Below are positions 17,336 through 25,807 of a DNA stretch of 64,000 nucleotides, piece by piece. A model generated the notes under the pieces. The model was not told where the DNA came from. It searched no databases and saw nothing but the letters and a program-made list of their open reading frames with translations. Every line of letters begins with the position of its first letter. Position 1 is the stretch's first letter. The stretch comes from Pseudomonas fluorescens NCIMB 11764 (GTDB lineage Bacteria; Pseudomonadota; Gammaproteobacteria; Pseudomonadales; Pseudomonadaceae): NCBI RefSeq assembly GCF_000293885.2, contig NZ_CP010945.1, positions 4,236,001 to 4,300,000 on the forward strand. Direction: 5' to 3'. The translations under genes and the position numbers were made by a program.

Positions 17336-19897
17336 ATGAATTCCAATGTTGCCGCGTTGAACAAAGTGCAAACGCTGATCGTGATCGGCAATGGCATGGT
17401 CGGACATCATTGCGTCGAGCAGTTGATCGAGCGGGGCGCTCTTGACCAGTATCGGCTGCACGTCTTCAGCGAGGAGCCGATGCGTGCCTACGACCGTGTG
17501 CATCTGTCCGAGTACTTCTCGGGGCGCGACGCCGAATCGTTGGCGCTGTCCGATGCATCGCTTTACCAGACGCCGGGCGTCACCCTGCATTTGGGTGTGC
17601 CGGTGATGGAAATCGACCGCGCTCGGCGCCAGGTGATTACCGCGCAAGGCTGCATCCCTTACGACAAATTGGTGTTGGCCACCGGTTCCTATCCGTTTGT
17701 GCCGCCCGTCGAAGGTGCCGAAGGCGATTCGCGTCTGGTGTATCGAACCCTTGAAGACCTCGACGCCATCCGTGCCGCCGCTGCCAACGCCCGCCGCGGT
17801 GTGGTGGTCGGCGGTGGCCTGCTGGGCCTTGAAGCCGCCAATGCGCTGAAAAGTCTCGGTCTGGAAGCGCATGTCGTGGAGTTCGCCCCGCGCCTGATGC
17901 CGGTGCAGCTGGACGAAATGGGGGGGCTTGCGCTCAAGTCGCAGATCGAAAGACTGGGCGTCGGTGTGCATCTGTCGCGCGCCACTCAATCAATCAGTGC
18001 GGGCGAGGAGTATCGCTACCGCATGAATTTCGCCAACGGCGAGTTTCTTGAAACCGACCTGATCGTGTTCTCGGCCGGCATCCGCGCACAAGATGCGCTG
18101 GCCCGCCACTGTGCCTTGGAGATCGGCCCGCGCGGCGGCGTGGTGATCAACGACGAATGCCTGACCAGCGACCCGGACATTTACGCCATTGGCGAGTGTG
18201 CCTCGTGGAATGGCGGCCTGTTCGGCCTGGTCGCGCCGGGCTACCAGATGGCGCGCGGTGTGGCGGCAAGACTGTGCAACGACGTGGCCGAACCGTTTCT
18301 GGGTGCCGACATGTCGACCAAACTCAAGCTGCTGGGCGTCGACGTCGGCTCCATCGGCGACGCGCATGGCCACACGCCGGGTGCGCGCAGTTATCAGTTC
18401 ATCGACGAAACCACGGCCAGCTATCGGCGGCTGGTGGTGGATGCCTCCGGCAAGCACGTCATCGGCGCGGTGCTGGTCGGCGACAACAGCTATTACGACA
18501 CGCTGCTGCAGTACATGCAGAACGCCATAGCCTTGCCGTCGGAACCGGCCAGCCTGATTCTGCCGTCCTCCGAAGGCGCACCGACCCTGGGCCCGGGTGC
18601 ATTGCCCGAGTCGGCCACGGTCTGCTCGTGCCACAACGTCACCAAGGGTTCCATCTGCTCGGCCATCGACGGTGGCTGCACCGACCTCGGTCTGCTCAAG
18701 GCGCAGACCAAGGCCTGCACCGGCTGCGGTGGTTGTGCCGGTTTGCTCAAGCAAGTCTTCGAGCATGAACTGATTGCCCGGGGTGTGAGTGTCGACAAAA
18801 GCCTCTGCGAACACTTCGCCTACACCCGTCAGGAGCTCTATGCGCTGGTGCGAGTAGAAGGGGTGATCACCTTTGAAGAACTGCTGGCCAAACATGGCCG
18901 TGGCCACACCGGTTGCGATGTCTGCAAACCAGCGGTGGGTTCGATCCTGGCCTCGTGCTGGAACCAGCCGATCATGGACGCCTCGCTGGTGCCGTTGCAG
19001 GACACCAACGACACCTTCATGGCCAATATGCAGAAAAACGGCACTTATTCGGTGGTGCCGCGCATTCCCGGCGGCGAAATCACCGCCGACAAACTGATCG
19101 CGATCGGTGTGGTGGCGAAGAAATACGACCTCTACACCAAAATCACCGGCGGCCAGCGAATCGATCTGTTCGGCGCACAGCTGCATGAATTGCCGGACAT
19201 CTGGGCCGAGTTGATTGAAGCCGGTTTTGAAACCGGGCATGCCTACGGCAAATCGACCCGGACGGTGAAGTCTTGCGTCGGCAGCACCTGGTGCCGTTAC
19301 GGCGTGCAGGACAGCGTACAAATGGCCCTGACCATCGAGGATCGCTACAAGGGGTTGCGCTCACCGCACAAGCTCAAATTCGCGGTGTCCGGATGCACCC
19401 GCGAATGCGCGGAAGCCCAAAGCAAAGACGTCGGCGTGATCGCCACCGAGAAAGGCTGGAACCTTTACATCGCCGGTAATGGCGGCATGCGCCCGCGCCA
19501 CGCCGAACTGTTCGCCACCGACCTCGACGACGCCACCCTGATCCGCTACATCGACCGCTTCCTGATGTTCTACATCCGCACCGCCGACAAACTGCAGCGC
19601 ACTTCGGTGTGGCGAGAAAGCCTGGAGGGCGGCCTGGATTACCTCAAGGACGTCATCATCCACGACAGCCTCGGGCTCGGCGCCGAGCTCGAATCGCAGA
19701 TGCAGTTGGTGGTCGACCGCTATGAATGCGAATGGGCCAACGCGCTCAAGGATCCGGAAAAACTCAAGCGCTTCCGCACCTTCGTCAACGATAAACGCCC
19801 GGACCCGGACATCCACTTTGTCCAGGAACGTGGTCAGCGGCGCCCGATCATGGCAGCCGAACTCAACCTTATCCCTGTCACCGAGGAGATTGCCTGA
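17336..19897 (+). CDS. nirB: Assimilatory nitrite reductase large subunit
   Basis: NirB reduces nitrite to ammonium in the cytoplasm with NAD(P)H. The 853-residue protein has an N-terminal FAD/NAD module (LIVIGNGMVGHHCVEQLIER, TGSYPFVPP, GVVVGGGLLGLEAANAL), two BFD-like cysteine regions (VCSCHNVTKG with CTGCGGCAGL, and CDVCKPAVGS), and a C-terminal sirohaem/4Fe-4S reductase domain with cysteines in SCVGSTWC and SGCTRECAEAQ. The ATG at 17336 fits the usual N-terminus. It is governed by the sigma-54 promoter and ANTAR leader upstream, and its TGA overlaps the nirD ATG. Confidence 0.96.
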   Translation: MNSNVAALNKVQTLIVIGNGMVGHHCVEQLIERGALDQYRLHVFSEEPMRAYDRVHLSEYFSGRDAESLALSDASLYQTPGVTLHLGVPVMEIDRARRQVITAQGCIPYDKLVLATGSYPFVPPVEGAEGDSRLVYRTLEDLDAIRAAAANARRGVVVGGGLLGLEAANALKSLGLEAHVVEFAPRLMPVQLDEMGGLALKSQIERLGVGVHLSRATQSISAGEEYRYRMNFANGEFLETDLIVFSAGIRAQDALARHCALEIGPRGGVVINDECLTSDPDIYAIGECASWNGGLFGLVAPGYQMARGVAARLCNDVAEPFLGADMSTKLKLLGVDVGSIGDAHGHTPGARSYQFIDETTASYRRLVVDASGKHVIGAVLVGDNSYYDTLLQYMQNAIALPSEPASLILPSSEGAPTLGPGALPESATVCSCHNVTKGSICSAIDGGCTDLGLLKAQTKACTGCGGCAGLLKQVFEHELIARGVSVDKSLCEHFAYTRQELYALVRVEGVITFEELLAKHGRGHTGCDVCKPAVGSILASCWNQPIMDASLVPLQDTNDTFMANMQKNGTYSVVPRIPGGEITADKLIAIGVVAKKYDLYTKITGGQRIDLFGAQLHELPDIWAELIEAGFETGHAYGKSTRTVKSCVGSTWCRYGVQDSVQMALTIEDRYKGLRSPHKLKFAVSGCTRECAEAQSKDVGVIATEKGWNLYIAGNGGMRPRHAELFATDLDDATLIRYIDRFLMFYIRTADKLQRTSVWRESLEGGLDYLKDVIIHDSLGLGAELESQMQLVVDRYECEWANALKDPEKLKRFRTFVNDKRPDPDIHFVQERGQRRPIMAAELNLIPVTEEIA

Positions 19898-20274
19898 TGA
19901 GCCAGTTCAATACCCAACGCATCAATGCCCTGGCCAACACTGAGGTGTGGCAATCGGTGTGCGCGCAACAGGATCTGGTCAGCAACTCCGGCGTTGTCGT
20001 CTGGCTCGATGGCGCCCAAGTGGCGCTGTTCTACCTGCCGGGCGCCGAGGGTCGGAGCCTCTATGCCATCGACAACCATGATCCGCAATCCGGGGCGAAC
20101 GTCATTGGTCGTGGATTGGTGGGCAGCATCAAGGGTGATCTCGTTGTCGCTTCACCAATCTACAAACAGCATTTCCGGCTGGAGGACGGCAGTTGCCTGG
20201 AGTATCCGCAACAGCGTCTGCGGGTCTGGCCGGTACGGCTGAACGGCGGCGTAGTGGAAGTCGGCGTGGCTTGA
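19897..20274 (+). CDS. nirD: Nitrite reductase small subunit
   Basis: A 125-residue Rieske-like fold protein (ALFYLPGAEGRSLYAIDNHD, VGSIKGDLVVASPIYKQHF, EYPQQRLRVWPVR). The iron-sulfur ligand Cys/His pairs of true Rieske proteins are absent, as is normal for NirD. It is required with NirB for NADH-dependent nitrite reduction. The ATG overlaps the nirB stop by one base (TGATG), indicating coupled translation. Confidence 0.95.
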   Translation: MSQFNTQRINALANTEVWQSVCAQQDLVSNSGVVVWLDGAQVALFYLPGAEGRSLYAIDNHDPQSGANVIGRGLVGSIKGDLVVASPIYKQHFRLEDGSCLEYPQQRLRVWPVRLNGGVVEVGVA

Positions 20275-20314
20275 GTTCAAGCATCGGCAATGAGCAACGA
20301 TAGCGGGGGCATCC

Positions 20315-20755
20315 ATGAAAACAGCCGCACAGCTGCTGAAACTGAAAGTCGTGCAAAACCAGCACGTGCATAGCATTGCGCCGGACCAGATGGTGCTTGA
20401 AGCGCTGAAAATGATGGCCGAGAAGAATGTGGGCGCGCTGCCGGTCATCGAAGCGGGGCAGGTGGTCGGCGTCATCAGCGAGCGCGACTATGCGCGCAAG
20501 GTCGTTCTGCAGGGACGCTCCTCGGTCGGCACACCCGTGCGCGACATCATGAGCGCGCCGGTGGTGACAGCCGACAGCCAGCAGAGCATTGAACGTTGTA
20601 TGGCGGTCATGACCGACAGCCACCTGCGCCATTTGCCGGTCGTCGATAGCGGCGAGTTGATCGGTTTGTTGTCGATTGGCGATCTGGTCAAAGAAGCGAT
20701 TGTCGAGCAGGCCGATTTGATTCGGCAGTTGGAGTACTACATTCGTGGGCACTAA
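20315..20755 (+). CDS. CBS-domain-pair protein
   Basis: A 146-residue protein made of two CBS motifs: VHSIAPDQMVLEALKMMAEK, NVGALPVIEAGQVVGVISER, then the second copy with HLRHLPVVDSGELIGLLSIG. Stand-alone CBS pairs bind adenine nucleotides and modulate other proteins. A GGGGG stretch precedes the ATG. It lies 40 bases after nirD on the same strand and may be cotranscribed, but a role in nitrogen metabolism is not indicated by sequence. Confidence 0.88.
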   Translation: MKTAAQLLKLKVVQNQHVHSIAPDQMVLEALKMMAEKNVGALPVIEAGQVVGVISERDYARKVVLQGRSSVGTPVRDIMSAPVVTADSQQSIERCMAVMTDSHLRHLPVVDSGELIGLLSIGDLVKEAIVEQADLIRQLEYYIRGH

Positions 20756-20850
20756 GCGGGCCGGCGGTCCGTTGTGGCGCGCGTAAGAGATCGTTGGGCC
20801 TTTGTCGAAACCTGCAAAGCGCCCGACAAATTTTTTTTGAAATCAAGGGG

Positions 20851-20879
20851 TTGCCAGCCTTCGGAAATCAGTACATAAT
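20851..20879 (+). promoter_or_regulatory. Sigma-70-type promoter for the tRNA-Cys transcript
   Basis: TTGCCA (20851-20856) and CATAAT (20874-20879) are separated by 17 bases. Transcription would start near 20886, over 100 bases before tRNA-Cys; no second tRNA is recognisable in that interval. Confidence 0.55.
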
Positions 20880-20998
20880 TCACGCCATCGAAAGCACTGA
20901 CGGCTGAAAAAGCTCAATGTTTTCAAGGGGTTAGATCTAGTGTCTAATTCCAAGTTTGTACGCGTCGGGTGTTGTGCTACATGACATCAGATGTTTGA

Positions 20999-21072
20999 GG
21001 CCGAGTAGCAAAATGGTTATGCAGTGGATTGCAAATCCACCTACGCCGGTTCGATTCCGACCTCGGCCTCCA
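20999..21072 (+). tRNA. tRNA-Cys (GCA)
   Basis: A 74-base cloverleaf: acceptor GGCCGAG pairs with CTCGGCC, anticodon arm GTGGA-TTGCAAA-TCCAC with anticodon GCA, T-arm GGTTCGATTCC, and an encoded TCCA end. Its 3' half is duplicated at 34012-34061, marking it as the integration target of the island. Confidence 0.97.
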
Positions 21073-21074
21073 CT
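21025..21074. repeat. attL: 50-bp direct repeat, 3' half of tRNA-Cys
   Basis: Identical over 50 bases to 34012-34061, running from the anticodon arm through the CCA end plus two bases. The preceding base differs (G versus A), so the copy limits are sharp upstream. Confidence 0.92.
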
Positions 21075-21078
21075 CTTA

Positions 21079-21115
21079 AAAACCCCGTAGATCAGTGATT
21101 TACGGGGTTTTTTAT
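21079..21115 (+). terminator. Terminator after tRNA-Cys
   Basis: AAACCCCGTA (21080-21089) pairs with TACGGGGTTT (21101-21110), followed by more T. A diverged copy with the same loop type follows the right att repeat at 34068-34104. Confidence 0.88.
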
Positions 21116-21421
21116 TGCCTTCAGAAAAGTGAAGTGTTCCGCAATTTTTAGGCGGCGTTCCGCAACTGCGGACGATAGGTCTATCAGTGATAAAAATTGG
21201 GCTCTGATCATCCACGCTCTTCATTAACTGTAAAATGGAGCGCCCGCCAACGCTCCCAAAAAGTTACCCAGCTATTCGGCATTGAAAAGATGTGCTACGA
21301 GACCGTATGAGATCCGGTTTCAGGACGCTTATCACTTGGAGCAAAGGCTGACTGTCTGACTCACCCCAGACCGTTGATTTGTTTTTACGTTTTTTATTCG
21401 CATTACAGATCTGTTCTTAAA
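21116..21421. other. Left-end island DNA without a gene
   Basis: About 300 bases between the tRNA terminator and the DUF4393 gene. Nothing with a ribosome site and protein-like composition was found. Confidence 0.4.
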
Positions 21422-22201
21422 TTAATCATATGCACTACCGAAGCTAGGGTCTTCCATGCATGCGGTGTGAAATAATATTCCGAACTTCGACAATCTGACT
21501 ACGAAACTATCAATTTGCATTCCAAGCCGTGACACGCCAGCTGAAACATATACTTTGTCTTCGTTTGTGTATTGAACAATACCTAACGCGACCAGATGCT
21601 CAACGTACGTTAAAAAGAGGTCGGGAGACGCTAGCCTCTCTGGTTTGGCCATATGTGGCTCGACGCGCGCCTCGATCGACTCATCGTAAATCATATTCGC
21701 GTATAGCGTCTGGCGCTCTTTCTCAAGAGGAGCGTAGTGGTATCCGCTCTGGTCAGCGCAACGAATGTAAATTTTTCCTTCATTGCCGGACAGTTGCTCT
21801 AGAAGTAGGGCTTCGTCCGGTGCCATTTGGGAAATTATATTGATAAAGCCCGGGTGAGCGTAAGAAACACGCTCTCGATCCATGGTGCAACTTAATAGGT
21901 TGATGTAGAGATCTGCCAAGATACCGTCTTCATGAAACTTTAGCTGCTCAAGTATCGGTAACGCCAAGGATCGTACAGGCGGGATCAAATTTTCTTCTGA
22001 CACTTTTCGTAGAGATTTCTTAAGGTGCACCTTAAGTGTGTCTTGCAGAAAAGCGGTGTACTGGATGGGGGCAAATATAAGTCGGAAGGTCTTCACGACA
22101 TCAGTCAGAAGACCTCCTACCTCTTTGGCAGCCTCGCTTCCAACGTCTTCGTAAACTTTGTCTGCCGAAGGCAGTAACTTTGCAATCAGTTCTTCATCCA
22201 T
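21422..22201 (-). CDS. DUF4393 (Abi-alpha) family protein
   Basis: A 259-residue soluble protein. N-terminal KVYEDVGSEAAKEVGGLL plus the central stretches NLIPPVRSLALPILEQLKF, HEDGILADLYINLLSCTMD and SYAHPGFINIISQMAPDEAL are the recognisable core of DUF4393, also called Abi-alpha, a family named for abortive phage infection. The C-terminus (EHLVALGIVQYTNEDKVYVS) looks like a winged-helix segment. The gene lies next to a DUF3644 gene in the island (about 55 bases apart, same strand), probably as a two-gene unit. Family name comes from pattern recognition; defence activity is inferred. Confidence 0.78.
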   Translation of the reverse strand: MDEELIAKLLPSADKVYEDVGSEAAKEVGGLLTDVVKTFRLIFAPIQYTAFLQDTLKVHLKKSLRKVSEENLIPPVRSLALPILEQLKFHEDGILADLYINLLSCTMDRERVSYAHPGFINIISQMAPDEALLLEQLSGNEGKIYIRCADQSGYHYAPLEKERQTLYANMIYDESIEARVEPHMAKPERLASPDLFLTYVEHLVALGIVQYTNEDKVYVSAGVSRLGMQIDSFVVRLSKFGILFHTACMEDPSFGSAYD

Positions 22202-22255
22202 GGTTCATTTCCAATGATGTAAAAGGTCGACAGCGTATTGAGTTTTAATGTCGTA

Positions 22256-23242
22256 CTAAAACTTCTCATAGTGTGCATCGAATTCTTTTAGGATATTCGG
22301 ATTGTAAAACACCTTTGGAATTCCGGTAGTGCTTCCTGGCGTAAGGTAGCGCTTATGTGCAAATTTCTCGTCTGTCTCTAATGCTTTGCGAATAGTGTGG
22401 TAACTATTATTTTGTTTGAAATCTTTGAATCGACGACTCAGGCGAGTAGTAAGGTTTTGATAGTCCCATGGATATTTTTCAGATATGTCTAGTTCTGTGA
22501 TGATTATTTTTGTTGCGTTGCTATCTGTAGAGTATTGGATCGGTAAAGCGGCGTCACTTTTTACTTTCTGGAATTTTATGTCAACTCTTAATGTCAGATT
22601 GTAAGAGCTGATATCATCGTCATCATAAGTTTTTTCGATTTGATTGATATAGTCTAGTACTTTCTTTTCTTTTGGGTTAAGCATGATTCCTGGTGCTTCG
22701 TCGAATCCTCTAAAAAATGAAATGGGCATCAAGTAAAAGTTGTATTTTGAAAGAATGTCGCCGTGCCAGCTTTTAACAATATTTGCGTAGTTTTGCAGTG
22801 ATGCGCTGCCAAGTTCTTGTATTTTTAAACTTAGCAGAAGGTCGTCATTAATAAAGTGAATTGAGTTATCTCTGATTTCGCTCAGTGCGGTTATGTTGTC
22901 AATAACAGCTTTCTCTATCTTGCTCCCAAACTCTTCTGTTATTATTCGAAATGCTTCAAACATGCTAATAGACATTGGGTTGCCAGATCGATTGGTTCTC
23001 GGTCTAGGAAGCTTAGATTTATCGCCATTTTTAAGTGTTCGATATTCCATTGAGTAAAGCGAGGCCGTTTTGTTGCTCGAAAGGCTGAGTATTTTTGCTT
23101 TGAATAGTAATTCCCAAGCATTGATACATAGTACTGAGAAACTTTCTTCCCGGTATTTAAAGTCCGGCTTATTGTAAATTTCCATAGCTGAGAGCATTGC
23201 AGATATAGATTTGTCTAACATGCTTCGCGAACGTGATTTCAT
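22256..23242 (-). CDS. DUF3644 protein with HEPN-like N-terminal domain
   Basis: A 328-residue protein, A+T-rich relative to the flanks. The N-terminus SMLDKSISAMLSAMEIYNKP followed by FKYREESFSVLCINAWELLF matches DUF3644. EIRDNSIHF contains R-x4-H, the RNase-type motif of HEPN domains. The C-terminal half is not recognised. An AAGGAAG ribosome site precedes the ATG. DUF3644 proteins often occur in phage islands and are suspected toxins or defence nucleases; here it is paired with Abi-alpha. RNase function is inference from the motif. Confidence 0.75.
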   Translation of the reverse strand: MKSRSRSMLDKSISAMLSAMEIYNKPDFKYREESFSVLCINAWELLFKAKILSLSSNKTASLYSMEYRTLKNGDKSKLPRPRTNRSGNPMSISMFEAFRIITEEFGSKIEKAVIDNITALSEIRDNSIHFINDDLLLSLKIQELGSASLQNYANIVKSWHGDILSKYNFYLMPISFFRGFDEAPGIMLNPKEKKVLDYINQIEKTYDDDDISSYNLTLRVDIKFQKVKSDAALPIQYSTDSNATKIIITELDISEKYPWDYQNLTTRLSRRFKDFKQNNSYHTIRKALETDEKFAHKRYLTPGSTTGIPKVFYNPNILKEFDAHYEKF

Positions 23243-23534
23243 GCTCGTACTTCCTTGACAGAGTGCATCGAAAGCGTGCTGGCGCCAGTTTCTGTTAGGC
23301 GTTCAATAAATTCAAGGCGAGTCATGTCACCCCACTAATTATTGCAAAAATACAGCCCTTTTCGTCCTTTTGAATGAGCGAATGAATGAAGGCTCAGTAG
23401 TCACCGCTGTGTAAATTTTGCCGTATTTGAGAGAAAGATCGCCGAAAATAAATGAGAATCGCAACATGTCACAGTCATTCATAGGCGGAATCTGCCTTTC
23501 AGGGACGCTGGTAGCGACACGTTACGTCCCATAG

Positions 23535-24602
23535 TTATTTTGTGGGTCCGACGATCTCACCAACACGGCGATAAACTTTTTTCGTCATTTCCTGCGACGA
23601 GTGGCCAAGCAGCCGGCTAGCATGATCAATGTCATCAATTTCGCTGGCAGCCTTTGGGCGAATGTCGCGGAATTGGAACTGGCGTATAGCAGCCGCAAGC
23701 GTTGCATCACCTTTGGTCGCCGCTTTCGCTGCTGCATTTTCTCGGGCTTCATCCCACCGATTTCTCAGCATGGCGTAACTCATTCTCAGGCCTGCTTGGT
23801 TGGTGATTAGGCTCGAGCTTCTGATGCCGGCGATTGCTTTTCGCTCAAGCAAAGCATCAAGGAAGGTGCTTAGATTTGATGCGACATTCCCGTCGTGTAG
23901 GCGTATGCGTAAGCGTTTCTGAGTCTTGCCCTGGCTTACCATCAGGAATCCGTTGTTGAGGTCGGCTTTAGAGGTTTTGAGCACGTCGGCTGGGCGCTGG
24001 CCGGTCAGATAGGCCAGGTCCATCGCGTCCTTGAGTTCGGGCGGAGCCTCGGCGTAAACCGCATCCCAAACAACTTGGCCAGCGTAGAAGTCGCGGGGTG
24101 TCTCTTTGTTTCTGCGAAGGCGGGCGCAGGGGTTTGCCTTTTCCGTAAGTCCCCATTCGCGGGCGAAGGTGAAGATAGTCGAGAGGAGGGCGATCTCGCG
24201 GTTAGCACGTACCTTCGCTGTCCTGGCGTCACGATACTGGGCAATCACTTGTGGAGTGACAGCGTCGATAGGGGCTGAGTCGAACGCGTTGCGTAGTTGC
24301 TTGAGACCTTTCAAGTAGTCCTTTTGGGTGCCGAGCTTCAGCCTAGGGATGACCCTTTTTTCGTAATCATCGAATAACCTGCCCATTAGATGAGCAGGTT
24401 TGGGTGTGGCTTTGCGATCCAGACGTGCCCATTCGACTTTAGCTTCATCGAGATCGCTGCCGAGCGGGATCTCCACTCTATTACCGTCGGCGTTCCGGCC
24501 GTTGTAGTAGTAGCCCACCCAGATGCTACCGTTCTTTCGCGCGCGGGTTCGTCGGATCATCCGAGGCGGCAGATCTCGGTTTGCTGTTTTCTTCTGGCGC
24601 AT
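23535..24602 (-). CDS. int: Phage-type tyrosine integrase
   Basis: A 355-residue site-specific recombinase. An N-terminal arm-binding region (NGSIWVGYYYNGRNADGNRV) is followed by a core-binding domain and a catalytic domain with Arg in YLTGQRPADVL, the RDIRPKAASE box in place of H-x-x-R-T, LLGHSSQEMTKKVYRR with the second His and the nucleophile Tyr. It would recombine at the tRNA-Cys 3' end. It lies two bases after the DUF4224 gene, forming a small operon with it. Confidence 0.95.
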   Translation of the reverse strand: MRQKKTANRDLPPRMIRRTRARKNGSIWVGYYYNGRNADGNRVEIPLGSDLDEAKVEWARLDRKATPKPAHLMGRLFDDYEKRVIPRLKLGTQKDYLKGLKQLRNAFDSAPIDAVTPQVIAQYRDARTAKVRANREIALLSTIFTFAREWGLTEKANPCARLRRNKETPRDFYAGQVVWDAVYAEAPPELKDAMDLAYLTGQRPADVLKTSKADLNNGFLMVSQGKTQKRLRIRLHDGNVASNLSTFLDALLERKAIAGIRSSSLITNQAGLRMSYAMLRNRWDEARENAAAKAATKGDATLAAAIRQFQFRDIRPKAASEIDDIDHASRLLGHSSQEMTKKVYRRVGEIVGPTK

Positions 24603-24604
24603 CG

Positions 24605-24859
24605 TTAACTCACACGGGATAGATCAAGAGACCACGTTTCAGCCACAGCATTGGTTTCTGATGGCGTTACCCCGGCTAGCTTCAGGCGGGCGTACACGCG
24701 TCCTACGACGGGGCGTTGTGCGGCGGTGAGCACGTGGTTCCAAGCATTGCGTTGCAGCCACTGACGCTGGCAGGACGGAGCCTTGTAGCCCGTAATGACG
24801 GTCAGCTCATCTTCTGTCAGCGTCTCGCTTGAGAGCTGGAATTTGTTTGCTGTATTCAT
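24605..24859 (-). CDS. DUF4224 protein, integrase-associated
   Basis: An 84-residue protein with the DUF4224 pattern (LTEDELTVITGYKAPSCQRQ, WLQRNAWNHVL, AAQRPVVGRVYARLKL). Such proteins commonly sit immediately upstream of phage integrases and may act as excisionase-like or regulatory DNA-binding factors. An AAGGAGGCAGC ribosome site precedes the ATG. The start overlaps (ATGA) the stop of one of the two methyltransferase-related frames upstream. Confidence 0.82.
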   Translation of the reverse strand: MNTANKFQLSSETLTEDELTVITGYKAPSCQRQWLQRNAWNHVLTAAQRPVVGRVYARLKLAGVTPSETNAVAETWSLDLSRVS

Positions 24860-25303
24860 GCTGCCTCCTTGTCAGCTAGCGGAGAGCAATTCGAATGCTC
24901 TCGCAGCCACGACTGGAACCTGTCCGTTGCCAAGGGCCTTAAGTCGGTCCACCCGATAGGCCATCCCATTAGCCACTCGACCCATTCCGGGTTCAGATGA
25001 CCACCATCCAATGCCATCACCGCGTGATCGAGTCGATCCTTCGACCGGTCGGCTCCCGATTTGCGAGTCAGCGCGGCAGGGGACGATCCCTTTGCCATGC
25101 TGGCCACGGGAGTTGGCCACCGACTGGCGGGTATCTTCTGCGATGAGCCAGATCCGGTTTCGCTGGTGGGGCGCTCCAAAGTCAGCCGCTCCGATAACAC
25201 CCCATCGCGCGTCATTCCCCATTTCGGCAAGGTCACCGAGCACCACGGCAAGTCCTCTTCCCACAAGCAATGGTGAGTTCGGTGTAGCGCACAACTTTTT
25301 CAC
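24856..25303 (-). pseudogene. 3' fragment of a DNA cytosine-5 methyltransferase region with two overlapping family-like frames
   Basis: Frame A (24872-25303) reads as the C-terminal half of a Dcm-type enzyme: LAVVLGDLAEMGNDARWGV, GAADFGAPHQRNRIWLIAED and RVDRLKALGNGQVP (motifs VIII to X). Motifs I to VI, including PCQ, are missing, so it cannot be catalytic. Frame B (24856-25266), same strand and shifted by one base, reads as a second phage family: LPKWGMTRDGVLSERLTLER, RWPTPVASMAKGSS and NPEWVEWLMGWPIGWTDL. Frame B ends in an ATGA overlap with the DUF4224 start, so it may still be translated. The 5' side stops abruptly against a plus-strand phage gene fragment near 25285-25310. Confidence 0.72.
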
Positions 25304-25311
25304 CGCGTGCG

Positions 25312-25752
25312 ATGGGCGATCGCAACACGCACGGAAAGGTCGCCACCAAACACCAAGACAAGAAAAGCGGAAAGCTCGCCGTGGTGTCCCTGGACAATGA
25401 CGATATTCCGGACGGTCTCCCCTCGGTGCACACCGACCGGCACATTCACCCGAACAAGACCGCCGCTGAGTCTGCTGCGAAGGCGCGCTTGGCGGCGTTC
25501 AACCGCTCCGGCGCAGGGGTGCGTTTCGAAATGCCGGGCCGCACGGATCTGTTTGCCGAGCGGCCGATCAATGCCCTGGGGTTCAAGGTCGGGCTTGATG
25601 GCGAATATCTGGCGGATTCCGTTGAGCAGGTTTACACCCAAGCCGGCTGGTCGACCACAGTCGAGTGCAACGGCGGCAACAAGGGTAAAGCCAAAGCCGA
25701 AGGCAAGAAAAAGAAGGAGGTGAAGCCGGTCAAAGTTGTCAGTCTCGCATAG
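25312..25752 (+). pseudogene. 3' fragment of phage late control gene D (gpD-like)
   Basis: A 146-residue frame whose second half resembles the end of P2-type gpD tail proteins: NKTAAESAAKARLAAFNRSG, LFAERPINALGFKVGLDGEY and EQVYTQAGWSTTVE, followed by a Lys-rich tail. Full gpD proteins are over 300 residues; the N-terminal barrel is missing and an in-frame stop lies at 25285. It is a remnant of a Myoviridae-like tail module joined head to head with the methyltransferase fragment. Confidence 0.72.
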
Positions 25753-25807
25753 CTTCACAGCGCTTCCACAATCCGCCGCGTGCGGTTTTTTTATGCCTGG
25801 AGTTTGT

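Noticed and set aside
17990..19321. Long open frame antisense to nirB (over 400 codons)
   Set aside because: It lies fully inside nirB, has no ribosome site or family motif and reflects the G+C-rich codon pattern of the sense gene.
25771..25792. Terminator between the gpD fragment and the endolysin gene
   Set aside because: CCGC/GCGG with a T-run is present, but the stem is only four base pairs.
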